A stretch of 64,000 bases of DNA from Cellulomonas sp. WB94 (GCF_003115775.1 NZ_QEES01000005.1:1-64000); one strand, 5' to 3'. Counted from the stretch's first letter, positions 38,112 through 48,042 are shown. Translations and numbers: made by a program. The notes: generated by a model from the sequence alone, not told the origin.

Positions 38112-39185
38112 TCAACCCACCAGCCCGAAGTCGGAGAGGATCTTGCGCGTAGTGGCCATGGCCGCGTCCTGCGCGTTCTGCGTCTTCAACCAGCGGGTGT
38201 CCTTGCGGAGGTCCGTCTGGAAGTCGTACAGGGTGCGCAGCACCGGCCGGCCCGTGGAGTCCATGGACGACAGTGCCCGCTGGATGGTCGGGTCGGCCAC
38301 CGTCAGCGACTGCGGGTTCAGCTCGAGCGTGGACGCCATCGCCTGCTCGTACGGCGACGCGATGTCCTGCAGCGTCTCCCCCGCCCGCAGGCGGTCAGCC
38401 AGGTGCGGGAAGGCGGACACCGCCATCTCGCGGATCTTCGTCTTCTGGTCGTCGATGGTGGATGTCCCCGACGACGCGGCCCGCACGTAGTTCAGGTACG
38501 TGTCGTCCGCCAGGGTGATGCCCATGTTCCGCGCGTACTCGCGCAGCATCGTGTTCCACTGCCCGGCCTGACCGAGCATCCGGCCGTCCGTGTACTGGAC
38601 GTACGTCGCCATGTTCTGCTCGAGCTGGTTGTCGTCCCAGCCGAGCGTGTACGACGTCTCCGCCATCTGCCCGACCTGGCCGTCGTTCATCACGGCGCCC
38701 ATCTGGGCGGCCATGATGGACAGGCGGGCCTTCACCTGCGCCACGTTGTTGGCGTACGTGGTCGGGTCGGTCGCCTTCAAGATGGCGGCGTTGCGCGCCG
38801 TCTCCGAACGCGACTGGTACCAGTTGGTCGCCCGCAGCTCCGCGGTGAACCGCTCCTGGGTGTACGTCTGCGACACGGCCCGCTGGAACAGGGCGTACAG
38901 CTCGCCGTCGGACCGCAGGACCGCCATGGCGAACCCGTAGCGTGCTGCCAGGGTCGCCTCGTCCACCGGCTGAGGAGCCGGCGCGGCCGGGGCGGGGGCC
39001 GCGGCCGGGGCGCCGCCGCGGAGGGCCGCGGTAGTGATGGGGCCGACGATCCCATCGACCTCGAGGCCGCGGGACCGCTGGAACGCCTTGATGGCCGCGA
39101 TGGTCCGGGGGCCCTTGATTCCGTCGATGGGGCCCGGGTCGAACCCAGCCGCTTTCAGAGCCTGCTGATACTGCCTGACCGACAC
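38112..39185 (-). CDS. Peptidoglycan-binding ejection-type protein
   Basis: The 357-residue product has an N-terminal PG_binding_1 domain (QYQQALKAAGFDPGPIDGIK, AIKAFQRSRGLEVDGIVG), an Ala/Pro-rich linker (APAAAPAPAAPAPQP) and a long helical part with internal similarity to the 279-residue neighbour. The domain would anchor the protein to the wall while DNA is delivered. It could be part of a virion-associated lysin made of several chains. The ATG lies 10 bp after the NlpC/P60 gene. Confidence 0.65.
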   Translation of the reverse strand: MSVRQYQQALKAAGFDPGPIDGIKGPRTIAAIKAFQRSRGLEVDGIVGPITTAALRGGAPAAAPAPAAPAPQPVDEATLAARYGFAMAVLRSDGELYALFQRAVSQTYTQERFTAELRATNWYQSRSETARNAAILKATDPTTYANNVAQVKARLSIMAAQMGAVMNDGQVGQMAETSYTLGWDDNQLEQNMATYVQYTDGRMLGQAGQWNTMLREYARNMGITLADDTYLNYVRAASSGTSTIDDQKTKIREMAVSAFPHLADRLRAGETLQDIASPYEQAMASTLELNPQSLTVADPTIQRALSSMDSTGRPVLRTLYDFQTDLRKDTRWLKTQNAQDAAMATTRKILSDFGLVG

Positions 39186-39195
39186 GTCCCACCCC

Positions 39196-39732
39196 TCACA
39201 GGTTCATTGCCACGCCCCAGGCGTGGGCGGTGTCGAACAGCCCCTGGATCTTCACGCGGTCACCCGGCTTGGGCGCCGCGATGATCTGGCCGTTGCCGAT
39301 GTAGATGGCGATGTGGTCGGCGCCCGCGTTGCGCGGGCTGTTGTCCCACGCCACCAGGTCCCCCGGGCGCAGCTTGTCGAGGCTGATCCGCTTCCCGTAG
39401 TTGGCCTGCTGGTACGACACCCGCGGCAGGTCGATACCCACCGACTTGAACACGTACTGCACCAGGCCGGAGCAGTCGAAGCCGAGCGGGCTGGACCCGC
39501 CCCACTTGTACGGGGTGCCGATGTACTTCTTGGCGTAGGCGATCAGCTTGTCCGCGTTGCTGGACGGGCCGGCGTTGCTGGTGCCGGCCGCTCGAGCTGC
39601 GTCGTACTCCTCCTGGGTGACGTCAGGCAGGCTGAACGGGTCCTTCGCGTACGGGTTCTCCACCCGCACCGCACCCTCGCCTGCCTGCTTCACCGACTTC
39701 GGGTCGTACGTGCGCTCCGACGTCAGGGTCAT
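39196..39732 (-). CDS. Virion-associated NlpC/P60 peptidase
   Basis: The 178-residue protein is a NlpC/P60 cysteine peptidase after a 60-residue N-terminal extension. The catalytic cysteine is Cys87 (GFDCSGLVQY) and the histidine His140 (ADHIAIYIGNG). The third residue of the triad, usually His, Asn, Gln or Glu about twelve positions later, is Ala152 (QIIAAPKPGD), so the triad looks incomplete. These enzymes cut stem-peptide bonds in peptidoglycan. Its place among internal virion proteins, far from the endolysin, points to local wall digestion during entry. Confidence 0.85.
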   Translation of the reverse strand: MTLTSERTYDPKSVKQAGEGAVRVENPYAKDPFSLPDVTQEEYDAARAAGTSNAGPSSNADKLIAYAKKYIGTPYKWGGSSPLGFDCSGLVQYVFKSVGIDLPRVSYQQANYGKRISLDKLRPGDLVAWDNSPRNAGADHIAIYIGNGQIIAAPKPGDRVKIQGLFDTAHAWGVAMNL

Positions 39733-39740
39733 CGCTCACC

Positions 39741-40625
39741 TCACACTGGCGCCGCGATGGCCTGGCCCAACCAGCCCAGCACCATGCGCGCCGCCTGATA
39801 GGCGCCGTACTCCGGTGTCTTCTTCGCCTCATCCAGCAGCACCTGCTGCTTGCCGGCCGAATCCAGCCCGCCCGAGCGCGTAGACGACTGCGACACCTGG
39901 TCGCCGTCCTTGTACGTGCCCGTCGTCGTCGTGGTCACCGGGTTCGCCTTCTCCGCCGCGTTCAGCGTCTGCCGGAACGTGGCCAGCTCCTCCGGCAACG
40001 CCGCCCTACCCAGAGCGTTGGACAGGATGTCGTTCACCATGGCCTTCGCCGTCTCAGGGTCGGTCAGGTCGACCGACTTCGAGGTGGCCGACTTGGTGCC
40101 GGTGTAGCCGCCGGCACTGCCCGAGCCGGAGCTGTCCGACCCGCGGGCCATCAGCTTCGCCACGTCCTTCGGGGTCAGGAACTTCCCGGCCGCCGTGAAC
40201 GCCGCACCCTGCTCGATCACGTCGTTCCATGCGGTGCGCAGCGAGTTGTAGTCGTGCGCCTTCGACGCCGGCAGGTACCCGACCGACACCAGGTAGTCGC
40301 CCCACTTGTCCCGCTGCGCGGGCGACCACTGGTAGAACTCGAGCATCGCTTCCGACTGCGTTTTCACCGTCGCCGTGCCGGGGATGGCAGGGGACGGCAC
40401 CTTCCGGCCTTGGGCCGGGTGCAGGATGTCGATGATGGGGTTCCCGGTCGACGACCCCGGCCGGCTCGGGTTGAGCCGGTCCAGGACCGGGTTCGCGTTG
40501 CCGGCCACGACCCCGCCCATGTAGACGGGCGGGTCGTTGGCCTTCGACGTGTTGGTCGACCCAGTGGCCGACGTCTGCCGCAGGGCGGCGCCCAAGTCGT
40601 CGATCGGCTTCCGGCTGAACGCCAT
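39741..40625 (-). CDS. Putative internal virion protein (294 residues)
   Basis: The product begins MAFSRKPIDDLGAALRQTSA and contains low-complexity serine/glycine segments (GSDSSGSGSAGGYTG), helical parts and a Thr-rich run near its C-terminal third. I recognise no domain. Its ATG overlaps the stop codon of the 1614-residue gene (TAATG), so translation is coupled; the longer ORF to 40676 is probably not used. By position it belongs to the ejection-protein run. Confidence 0.6.
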   Translation of the reverse strand: MAFSRKPIDDLGAALRQTSATGSTNTSKANDPPVYMGGVVAGNANPVLDRLNPSRPGSSTGNPIIDILHPAQGRKVPSPAIPGTATVKTQSEAMLEFYQWSPAQRDKWGDYLVSVGYLPASKAHDYNSLRTAWNDVIEQGAAFTAAGKFLTPKDVAKLMARGSDSSGSGSAGGYTGTKSATSKSVDLTDPETAKAMVNDILSNALGRAALPEELATFRQTLNAAEKANPVTTTTTGTYKDGDQVSQSSTRSGGLDSAGKQQVLLDEAKKTPEYGAYQAARMVLGWLGQAIAAPV

Positions 40626-43600
40626 TAGTACGCCTCCCCCGTCAGGTTGTCGTTCTCGAGCCGACCCCGGCTCCACATCTGCTCGAACCCCAGGTCAGAG
40701 TCGACCAGGGTGGACGTGAACGTGTCCCACGCCTCCGTCAGTCCGGCGTCTTGCGCCGCCTGCGACGTGATCGACTTCACCCCGAGCTTCGCCAGCTGCT
40801 CCTGCATCATCTGGCGACCCTGCATGTACTGAGCGAGCGCCTGGAAGTCGGGCCGGTCGCCCAGCTCCGGGTACTCCTTCACCTGCTCGACCGCCCACGA
40901 CATGAACCGCACCGCCGTGTTGCCGGACAGGCCCGAGTTGTAGGCCGCCCCCCAGTCCTTGTTGCGGCCCGCCAGGTCGGCCACGTACTTCTCCTTCAAC
41001 GCCTTGAACTGGTCGGCGCCGGCGGAGTTGACCGACTTGAACCCGGCGGCCTTCGCCGCGGAGTCGATCATGCTGGTGGCCTTCGCGTACTCGCGCCACC
41101 CGCTCTGGACGGCGTTCTGGGTGATCGCCTCCTGCGGGTCACGGCTGGACCGGAACGTCTTCGTGGTGCCCGGGCCGATCTGGCTGCCGCGCTCCATCGT
41201 GTAGACGTTGGGGTCGAACTGGCCGATCAGGTTGTTCGCCCCAGCGAACGCCCAGCCGAACTCCGGCTCCCGGGCCATCGCCTTCCGGTACGGCTGCACC
41301 GACTCCCACGCCGGCACGGTCGCGTTCACACCCGTCTCGTTCGCGGACAGGCTGATTGCCAGCTCCGTGTACTCCGGGTAGTCGGTGGCGAACCGCTCGT
41401 ACGCGTCCATCCCGTACTTCGACTGGTAGTCCCGGTAGGTGTCCAGGTAGAACTGCATCCGGCCACCCGTGCGTGTCGACACCGGCACGCCCCACGACCC
41501 GAAGAACTGCATGATGAACTTGTTCCGGGTGCGGGTGGCGGTCAGGTCCATCAGCTCGTCCGGGCTCATCGGGCCACGAACACCCGACTCCACCTCAGCC
41601 AGCAGCGTCTGGTACTCGAGCACGTACGCCTGCGCGAACCGCGGGTCCGACGCGTTGCCGGACACCGCCAGGTACAGGTTCTTCGCCCACTGCGGGAGCG
41701 TCTGCACCATCGGGTTCTCGTCGGTCAGGCCGAAGCCGGACGTCAGGTACTGCCCGATCGCGGTCCCCGCGAACTCAGGGCCCGCCTCCGGGAACACCTT
41801 GGTCAGCACCTGGTTGACCGGGATCTCCACCAGGGGGCCCGGGCTGGGAAGCCAGAACGGGTTGCCCTGGAAGATGACGTTCAGCGTGCCCTTCGAGATG
41901 AGCGCGTCCGACTGCCCGGTGCCGTCCTTCAACACGCTGAGCGGGCCCATCGGGAAGTGGGTGCCTTTCAGCGCCGGGATCCCGTTCTCGAACCAGTCCG
42001 GCATCGGCACCACGATGGTGCCGTCGTTGAACACGTTCGCGTGACCCACCACTTCACCGTCGCCCACCAGGTTGCCCTGGTCGTCGCGGCGCAGATCCAC
42101 GATGTCACCGTTCGACCGGATCAGCCGGCCGTCCTTGTCGACGACCAGACCGGCCGCGTTGGGTGCGGCGAACACCTTCAAGGCGACCGGGGCCACCTCG
42201 AAGTGGGTGCCCATGATGCCGCCCCACTTGGACATCGTGTCGTACCAGGCCGCGTAGAACGGCGACAGGAACCGCATGTGGTAGCCGAGGTTGGTCTGCC
42301 GGGACGTGTCGAACATGACCTTGCCCACGTCACGACGCGCCTGGATCGCGGCCTCCTTGCGGAGAGCGTTCACCTGGCGGACCGACAGCGCATCCTTGCC
42401 GACCCCCGTGTTGTTGATCAGCTGCTGCATGTGACCGCGGTACGCCGCCTGGTAGAACGGGTGCCGGGCCATCATCTGCTCGGGCATGTCGTTGGCGAAC
42501 TTGAACCACGTCTCACTGGTGGCACGCGCCATGTTGCCCACGTTCATGCCGCCGGTGGGCGCCAGGATCTCCCCCGGCACCACCGGTCGCGCGGACGGGA
42601 CCGGCCACATCTTCTCCAAGGCGCCCCTGTCCAGGGACGACTGCAGCACCATCTGCTTCGTCGCCTCGTCCGGCACCAGGGTGTTCACGTGCCGACGCGT
42701 GGCGGACAGCCACGCCTCGCGCCCCAATGTCCCGTACTCGGCGGCGTTCAGAGCGGACGGCTCGTGCGACCAGGTGGGCGCCAGCGAGCGCCAGTAGGAA
42801 CGGCCCTCGTCGGTGGAGTCCAGCCACGTCAGGATCTCGTCGTCGCTGCGACCCTCGAGGATCATCCGCCCGGCCGGGTCGTTGCGGACCTGCTGGTTCA
42901 CAGCTCGCAGGTACGACTGCGCCCACTCGGGACGGTCACCCGTGATCTGGTCCCAGTTGCCGGTGCCGCGCATCTGCGACACCCGCCGGCCCTCACCGTC
43001 GGTCATCAGGCCGATGATGTTGTTGCGGGCGTCCATCATCTCGTGGACCGCCAGGAACTCGCCCGTGTTCCGGTACGCGTCCGTGACGTCGCCGCCGAGG
43101 CGACCCGTCTTCACGTCCAGCCGGCGCTTCCCCAGCAGCCGTTCCATGTCGGTGCCACGCACCCGCACCTTGTTGCCGGTCAGCTTGATCTCCGACGGCG
43201 TGTCCAGCAGGGTCCGCAGCTTGTCCTGCTGCGACAGCAACGCCTCACGGCGCACGTCCTGCGCACCCCACGACGCCAGGTTGCGTTCCACGTCGTCCAG
43301 CTGCTCCGCCCACCGGGTGCGCTGCGTGAAGTCGCGCAGCACCCCGACGTCGACCTTGGTCAGGTCGTTGTAGAGCATGTTCCGGGTGCCCTTGGCGGCC
43401 GTCGCCATGTACTGCAACGGGCCCAGGTACGACATGAGGCGAGCCTGCGAGTCGATCTGCACGCGGGCCGGGTACGCGAGCCGGAACAGGGCCGCGAACT
43501 TCCACAGGTGGTTGGCCGCGGTCAAGGCCGTCTCCGACAGGTGCCACGCCTTGTCGGCGCCCCGCTCGAAGTGACCCTCCCAGCCGCCGGCCGACAGCTT

Positions 43601-45469
43601 GCCGATGTACCGGTCGATCGCCTTGGGGTCCAGCAGGGACACCCAGTCCTCCATCTGGGTTGCCAGCACAGGCTTGTGAATGTCCAGCACGCCGCCGGTC
43701 TTCCGCAGCTCCGCTGCCATGGCGTCGTCGAACGCGAACGAGGCGTCACCCGTGTTGAACGTGACCCGCTCGCCCGGCTGCGCCTGGTAGACGCGCGACA
43801 CCAGGGCCTTCAACTCCGAGTTGCGACGCTGCCCCGCCTCACGCATGAGCGCCGCGATCTGCTCCGGGTCCTTGCCGTACTTCGCGGCCAGGCCCTTCTC
43901 GACCTCAGTGTTGAAGTCGCGCAGAATCGCCGCCCGGTCCACCTTCGTGGACGGGCCGTGGGCGATCGTCGTGTAGAACCGGTCGCGCAGCTGCGCCAGG
44001 GTGGCCTTGTCGACCACGCCGGACGCGCGCCGAAGCGCGGCGTCGAACACCTCAGGGGCATCGTCGGCGGACAGCCGGAACGTCTGCGGGACGTGGATGC
44101 CGGTCATGATGTGCACCGGGTCCAGGAACCGGCCCGCCTGCACGTAGTTCACCTGGCGCACCAGGTCGCGGCGGGTCGCTCGAGCGCCGCCGGTCACCAT
44201 GCGGATCCCGCCCACGCCCTGCACGCCCGTGTCGGCCACGTCGCCCACGCCGACGACGCGGCGCAGCGCCTCGTACTCCTTCTCGATGTCGGCCTTGTGA
44301 GCTTCCATCTGGCGGAGCCACGACGGGTCCGAGTGCATGTCCGCGAACAGCGAGTCCATGTCGACGCCCGGCTTGGACAGCTGGTTCGCCCACCGGGCCC
44401 CAGACACGTCCTCACCCATCGCGTACAGCTCCGCCTGCAGCACCTTCGACCGCTCACCCACGCGGGTCAGCGACGCCTGGTCGCCCATACCCGCCTGGAT
44501 CAGGTCGCGCTTGAAGTTGACCCGGGCCACCGCGTCGTCCGCGAACTCGGGCAGGCCGTTGGCCCGGCCCATCAGGTACGCGAACTGGCCGGCGTCCGTG
44601 GTCTGCGACAGAGCCTGCGACCGGGCCAGGGCGGACACGGTGCCGTCGGTCATCCGACCCGGCTCCGTCGCCTCCACCAGCTCGTCGATCATGCTGCGGG
44701 CCTTCGCCTGCCGGCCCGACAGCTGGGTGATGGTGCGGTCCGACGCCTTCACGACGTCGGTAGCGGTGAGCAGCTTGTTGGCCGCTCGAGCTGACGACAG
44801 CCCCTTGCCCACCAGGATGGTGGGGTCCATGGTCATGTTCAGCGCGAAGTCGAACACGCCCGTGGTGAACCGCATCTTCGCGGAGTCGTAGTAGGCGACC
44901 TTCTCGGCGGCCTTCGCCGGGTCGTCCAGCAGGGAGAAGTCGCCGTTCGCGTTCACGGCGCGCTCGATCGTCTGCCCGACGGAACCGTTGGAGCCCTCCG
45001 GCGAGCGCATGATCGCCCGGAACTCCGGGTCGGCCATGCCCACGCCCGGGATGTAGTACAGGGTGGACGACAGGTACTGCTTCCACCACGCGCCCGGCTT
45101 GTCCTCCGTCTGGGCCGCCTGGTAGCGGGTGTTCTCCTTGTAGTAGTTCATCAGGGTGCGGAACGGCCACGCTGCCGCGTCCATCACCTTCGAGACGCCG
45201 GCGCCCACAGCCTCCGACACGCCGTTCGACGGCGCGACCGAGGCGCCCGTGTTTCCCGTCCCCGGGCCGGACGTGACCGCCTGACCGGGGCTGGTGGCGG
45301 TGCCCATGCCCGGGCCCGACGTGTACGTCTGGTTGGCCAGGCCGAACGCCTTACCCGCCGTCGTCGCCTGCTTCGAGCTGGTGGCGGTCTGCCCGATGTT
45401 CACCGACGCACCCGCCGGGGCACCCTGGGCGAACGCAAGCCCCGCCCTGTCCCACACGGTCGACGGCAT
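40625..45469 (-). CDS. Very large virion protein, 1614 residues
   Basis: This is the largest gene in the window. The N-terminal 90 residues are Ala/Gly/Thr/Gln-rich and probably disordered; the rest is a long helical region with scattered aromatic pairs (FYAAWYDTMSKWGGIM, IMQFFGSWGVPVSTRTGG). I see no Walker motif, RNA polymerase motif or peptidase motif. It lies between two small genes after the portal and the ejection-type proteins. In short-tailed phages such large internal proteins leave the head before the DNA, and that is my preferred call; a tape measure role is less likely because there are no tail-tube genes and the gene precedes the capsid gene. Confidence 0.6.
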   Translation of the reverse strand: MPSTVWDRAGLAFAQGAPAGASVNIGQTATSSKQATTAGKAFGLANQTYTSGPGMGTATSPGQAVTSGPGTGNTGASVAPSNGVSEAVGAGVSKVMDAAAWPFRTLMNYYKENTRYQAAQTEDKPGAWWKQYLSSTLYYIPGVGMADPEFRAIMRSPEGSNGSVGQTIERAVNANGDFSLLDDPAKAAEKVAYYDSAKMRFTTGVFDFALNMTMDPTILVGKGLSSARAANKLLTATDVVKASDRTITQLSGRQAKARSMIDELVEATEPGRMTDGTVSALARSQALSQTTDAGQFAYLMGRANGLPEFADDAVARVNFKRDLIQAGMGDQASLTRVGERSKVLQAELYAMGEDVSGARWANQLSKPGVDMDSLFADMHSDPSWLRQMEAHKADIEKEYEALRRVVGVGDVADTGVQGVGGIRMVTGGARATRRDLVRQVNYVQAGRFLDPVHIMTGIHVPQTFRLSADDAPEVFDAALRRASGVVDKATLAQLRDRFYTTIAHGPSTKVDRAAILRDFNTEVEKGLAAKYGKDPEQIAALMREAGQRRNSELKALVSRVYQAQPGERVTFNTGDASFAFDDAMAAELRKTGGVLDIHKPVLATQMEDWVSLLDPKAIDRYIGKLSAGGWEGHFERGADKAWHLSETALTAANHLWKFAALFRLAYPARVQIDSQARLMSYLGPLQYMATAAKGTRNMLYNDLTKVDVGVLRDFTQRTRWAEQLDDVERNLASWGAQDVRREALLSQQDKLRTLLDTPSEIKLTGNKVRVRGTDMERLLGKRRLDVKTGRLGGDVTDAYRNTGEFLAVHEMMDARNNIIGLMTDGEGRRVSQMRGTGNWDQITGDRPEWAQSYLRAVNQQVRNDPAGRMILEGRSDDEILTWLDSTDEGRSYWRSLAPTWSHEPSALNAAEYGTLGREAWLSATRRHVNTLVPDEATKQMVLQSSLDRGALEKMWPVPSARPVVPGEILAPTGGMNVGNMARATSETWFKFANDMPEQMMARHPFYQAAYRGHMQQLINNTGVGKDALSVRQVNALRKEAAIQARRDVGKVMFDTSRQTNLGYHMRFLSPFYAAWYDTMSKWGGIMGTHFEVAPVALKVFAAPNAAGLVVDKDGRLIRSNGDIVDLRRDDQGNLVGDGEVVGHANVFNDGTIVVPMPDWFENGIPALKGTHFPMGPLSVLKDGTGQSDALISKGTLNVIFQGNPFWLPSPGPLVEIPVNQVLTKVFPEAGPEFAGTAIGQYLTSGFGLTDENPMVQTLPQWAKNLYLAVSGNASDPRFAQAYVLEYQTLLAEVESGVRGPMSPDELMDLTATRTRNKFIMQFFGSWGVPVSTRTGGRMQFYLDTYRDYQSKYGMDAYERFATDYPEYTELAISLSANETGVNATVPAWESVQPYRKAMAREPEFGWAFAGANNLIGQFDPNVYTMERGSQIGPGTTKTFRSSRDPQEAITQNAVQSGWREYAKATSMIDSAAKAAGFKSVNSAGADQFKALKEKYVADLAGRNKDWGAAYNSGLSGNTAVRFMSWAVEQVKEYPELGDRPDFQALAQYMQGRQMMQEQLAKLGVKSITSQAAQDAGLTEAWDTFTSTLVDSDLGFEQMWSRGRLENDNLTGEAY

Positions 45470-45481
45470 CGGGCCCTCCTG

Positions 45482-45961
45482 TCATCTGAGGTTCTGCAGG
45501 ACCGTCCGCACCAGGTTCCGGTAGGACGGTGTGGCGTTCGGGGACGACGCCGCGGCGACCATCGCCTCGAGCATGGGCCGCAAGCTCTCGGCGTCGGCCA
45601 GGTCAAGCTCGGCCGGGTTCGATGGCAGGCCCAGCACTTCCGCCCCGGCGCCCGGGCCCAGCGCGGCACCGTCCGTCACCGGGACGCCCGGCTGGGTGGT
45701 GGGCGCGTTCAGTCCCACCAGGGACTGCAACATGCCGGCCACGTCCGGCGCACCGCCGGCGGCGTCCGGGATCCCCGGGGCGCCCGCAACGGGGGCCCCC
45801 GCCTGGATCGACTGGTAGGCCGCGTTCTCGCCGTAGCCGGCGTTGGGCAGGTCCACCTGTGGCTGCCCGTCGGTGCGGCGTGCGAACCGGCCGGGGCCGG
45901 ACGTCTGCGCCGGGTTGGTCGGCTGGCGGTACCCGCCGTGCTGGCCGTTACCCTGCGTCAT
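45482..45961 (-). CDS. Small structural-region protein, Pro/Gly-rich
   Basis: The 159-residue product has a basic, Gly/Gln/Pro-rich N-terminal half and ends in a helical segment (LRPMLEAMVAAASSPNATPS, then VLQNLR). No domain is recognised. It overlaps the 82-residue gene by 14 bases and ends 12 bp before the 1614-residue gene starts, so it is part of the same late operon. Confidence 0.6.
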   Translation of the reverse strand: MTQGNGQHGGYRQPTNPAQTSGPGRFARRTDGQPQVDLPNAGYGENAAYQSIQAGAPVAGAPGIPDAAGGAPDVAGMLQSLVGLNAPTTQPGVPVTDGAALGPGAGAEVLGLPSNPAELDLADAESLRPMLEAMVAAASSPNATPSYRNLVRTVLQNLR

Positions 45962-46196
45962 CGGTGCGACCCTTCGTCAGCTCGTCGATGTCCCGGTCGA
46001 CGGCGGCACGAAACCGCCTCCGCTCGAGCCGCCAGTTGCCGTGCATCGCCAGGATCATCTGCGCACGCACGGCCGCCGTGTTGAACGCTTCCAGGATGTC
46101 CGCCACCAGGCCCAAGACGATGAGCGGACCGTCCACCCAGTCCATGCGGACCGCGGCGGCCACCGTTACCTGCTGCTCGTCCTCGTCGTCGTCCAT
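45948..46196 (-). CDS. Small acidic protein of the head region
   Basis: The 82-residue product starts with an acidic tail (MDDDEDEQQ), then a hydrophobic segment (WVDGPLIVLGLVADILEAF) and a C-terminal basic helix (WRLERRRFRAAVDRDIDEL). The hydrophobic part could be a membrane segment or a buried helix. It lies 16 bp after the portal gene. Its function is unknown to me. Confidence 0.6.
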   Translation of the reverse strand: MDDDEDEQQVTVAAAVRMDWVDGPLIVLGLVADILEAFNTAAVRAQMILAMHGNWRLERRRFRAAVDRDIDELTKGRTDDAG

Positions 46197-46212
46197 CGCG
46201 GACCTCCCTGAG

Positions 46213-48039
46213 TCAGGCGGCCGGGATCATCCTCGAGACCCCGGCCGACATGTTCGGGTTCCCGGCACCGCTCAACCCCGCGAACAGGGTCTGCAGGTCG
46301 GGCCGGCCACCAGGACCGGCTGTTGCGGGTGCGCCGGCGACCGGCGCGAACATGTCGCCTGCACCAGGTGCGCCGCCGCCGGCCGCGGCCAGGGCCGGGT
46401 CACCGGGGGCACCCGGGATGGCACCCGGTGCGGGTGCCGGTGCGGGCGGCGGGAACACCTTCTCCAAGATGTCCTCGAACGACTGACCCTTCTGCAGACC
46501 GCGGGTCACCTGCACGATGCGAGACACGATCTCCGACGGGTCCTGGCCCTGCTGCACCAGCGCCGGCATCGACTGCCCGTACGCACTCATGGCCTGCGCC
46601 AGGGTGTCACGCATCTGCTCGAGCTGGATCTTCGACTCCTCCTCGGAGGGGTTGATGTCCGCGTCCGCGTTGCGCCGCACGTAGTCCTTCGACACGATGC
46701 CGCCACCCAGGTTCTGCAGCAGCCACACCAGGCCACGGTTCGGGTCCAAGCCCTTCACCCCGCCGTAGATGGCGTCCACCGTGTAGTCCCCGGCGATGTC
46801 CTTCGACGGCGTGTACGTGATCTGGTACTGGGCGCCGGACAGGCGGCCCCGGATCGACTTGACGGCCTCCGGCCAGAACTTCTCGTCCATCTCGAAGCAC
46901 AGAGCCAGCACCTGCTCGTCGTGCCGGGCGATCGTGCCCTGGCACATGGCGATCTGCTGCGAGTACCCGGCCATCAGCTCCTGCACGCCGCGGCCTGTGA
47001 CCACGGACGCGTCGATGGAACCACCCAGAGCCTCCGGGGCGATCGCCCCGTACTGCATCTCCTGCTTCAAGTGGTCGATGGACGCCCACACCTGCGCCGG
47101 CACGTCCAGGCGGACCCGGCCCACGCCGCCAGGGGTGGCGGTGCGGATGATCGCGTTCGCACCCACGGGGACGTCCACGACGTCGTTGGGCACCACGATG
47201 GGAGCCTCAACCGCCTCAGCGGCCGCCTCGACGGCCAGCATCTGCATGAAGTGCCGGGCGATCTGCACCCAGATCAGGTCGTCGAACGTGCCCTGCTGTT
47301 CCTCGTCCAGGTTCGGCTTCTTGGTGCACACGTACGGGCACCGGCCCAGCGGGTTGGCCATGTCCGTGAACACCAGGCCGCCCATGTCCGGGGCGTACAT
47401 GACGATCCGGTCCTTGTCGACGTACTTGACCACCCGGATGGTGGCGGCCACGTCTCGGCCGTTCACCCCGATGATCTTCTTGTTCAGCGTCGGCGCCAGG
47501 TGCGGGTACTCGACGGCCAGCTCCACGACGCGCCGGGTGAACTCGCGCACCACCTTCACGGTGCGCCCGCGGCGGTCCCACACGGGGTAGAACCCGATCG
47601 GGTTCTCGTAGATGACCGCAGGACCCTGCTCGTCCCAGTCCGGCTCCACCGACGCCACCATCAGGCCGTACGTGAAGAACTGGTCGCAGCTGGTCTGCCG
47701 CTGCAGCTCCACGCCGGACGCCTTGTAGTAGCCGTTGGCGATCTTCGTGCGCCGGTCCGCCCGGGTTCGGGCCGCGTCCGACGTCATGCTGGGGCTCGAG
47801 CACGTGATGGTGGGCAACGGCGACAGGGCTGCGGCCGCGTGCTGGGCAATCGTGTTGATCATGTTGGCGACGATGGGGCGCGGCCAGTCCTCGTTGAACG
47901 CGCCCGGGGCCACCTTGTCGAAGTCGCCCTTGCGTACCGCGCGCACCTCAGCCATGTGACGGTCCCGGTCGACGAACCCGGACTTGATGGCGTCCACGTG
48001 CTGCGACAGCTCGGGGTTGACGTAGGTCACCAGGTCCAC
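46213..48039 (-). CDS. Portal protein
   Basis: The 608-residue product is a portal protein: a ring through which DNA enters and leaves the head. The N-terminal part (RHMAEVRAVRKGDFDKVAPG, PRPIVANMINTIAQHAAAAL) and the stem-like middle region with IDHLKQEMQYGAIAPEALGG are characteristic; the C-terminal ~80 residues are Pro/Ala/Gly-rich and probably disordered. Its position directly after terminase is the standard order. It starts 3 bp after the terminase stop codon. Confidence 0.85.
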   Translation of the reverse strand: MDLVTYVNPELSQHVDAIKSGFVDRDRHMAEVRAVRKGDFDKVAPGAFNEDWPRPIVANMINTIAQHAAAALSPLPTITCSSPSMTSDAARTRADRRTKIANGYYKASGVELQRQTSCDQFFTYGLMVASVEPDWDEQGPAVIYENPIGFYPVWDRRGRTVKVVREFTRRVVELAVEYPHLAPTLNKKIIGVNGRDVAATIRVVKYVDKDRIVMYAPDMGGLVFTDMANPLGRCPYVCTKKPNLDEEQQGTFDDLIWVQIARHFMQMLAVEAAAEAVEAPIVVPNDVVDVPVGANAIIRTATPGGVGRVRLDVPAQVWASIDHLKQEMQYGAIAPEALGGSIDASVVTGRGVQELMAGYSQQIAMCQGTIARHDEQVLALCFEMDEKFWPEAVKSIRGRLSGAQYQITYTPSKDIAGDYTVDAIYGGVKGLDPNRGLVWLLQNLGGGIVSKDYVRRNADADINPSEEESKIQLEQMRDTLAQAMSAYGQSMPALVQQGQDPSEIVSRIVQVTRGLQKGQSFEDILEKVFPPPAPAPAPGAIPGAPGDPALAAAGGGAPGAGDMFAPVAGAPATAGPGGRPDLQTLFAGLSGAGNPNMSAGVSRMIPAA

Positions 48040-48042
48040 GGT

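Noticed and set aside
40751-44794. Plus-strand frame of 1347 codons
   Set aside because: It mirrors the 1614-residue virion gene. The minus-strand gene has the better ribosome site, composition and context.
40625-45469. Tape measure protein
   Set aside because: It precedes scaffold and capsid and no tail-tube or tail assembly genes are present.
40625-45469. N4-type virion RNA polymerase
   Set aside because: The capsid is N4-gp56-like, but I see no T7-like polymerase motifs and the protein is less than half the length of the N4 enzyme.
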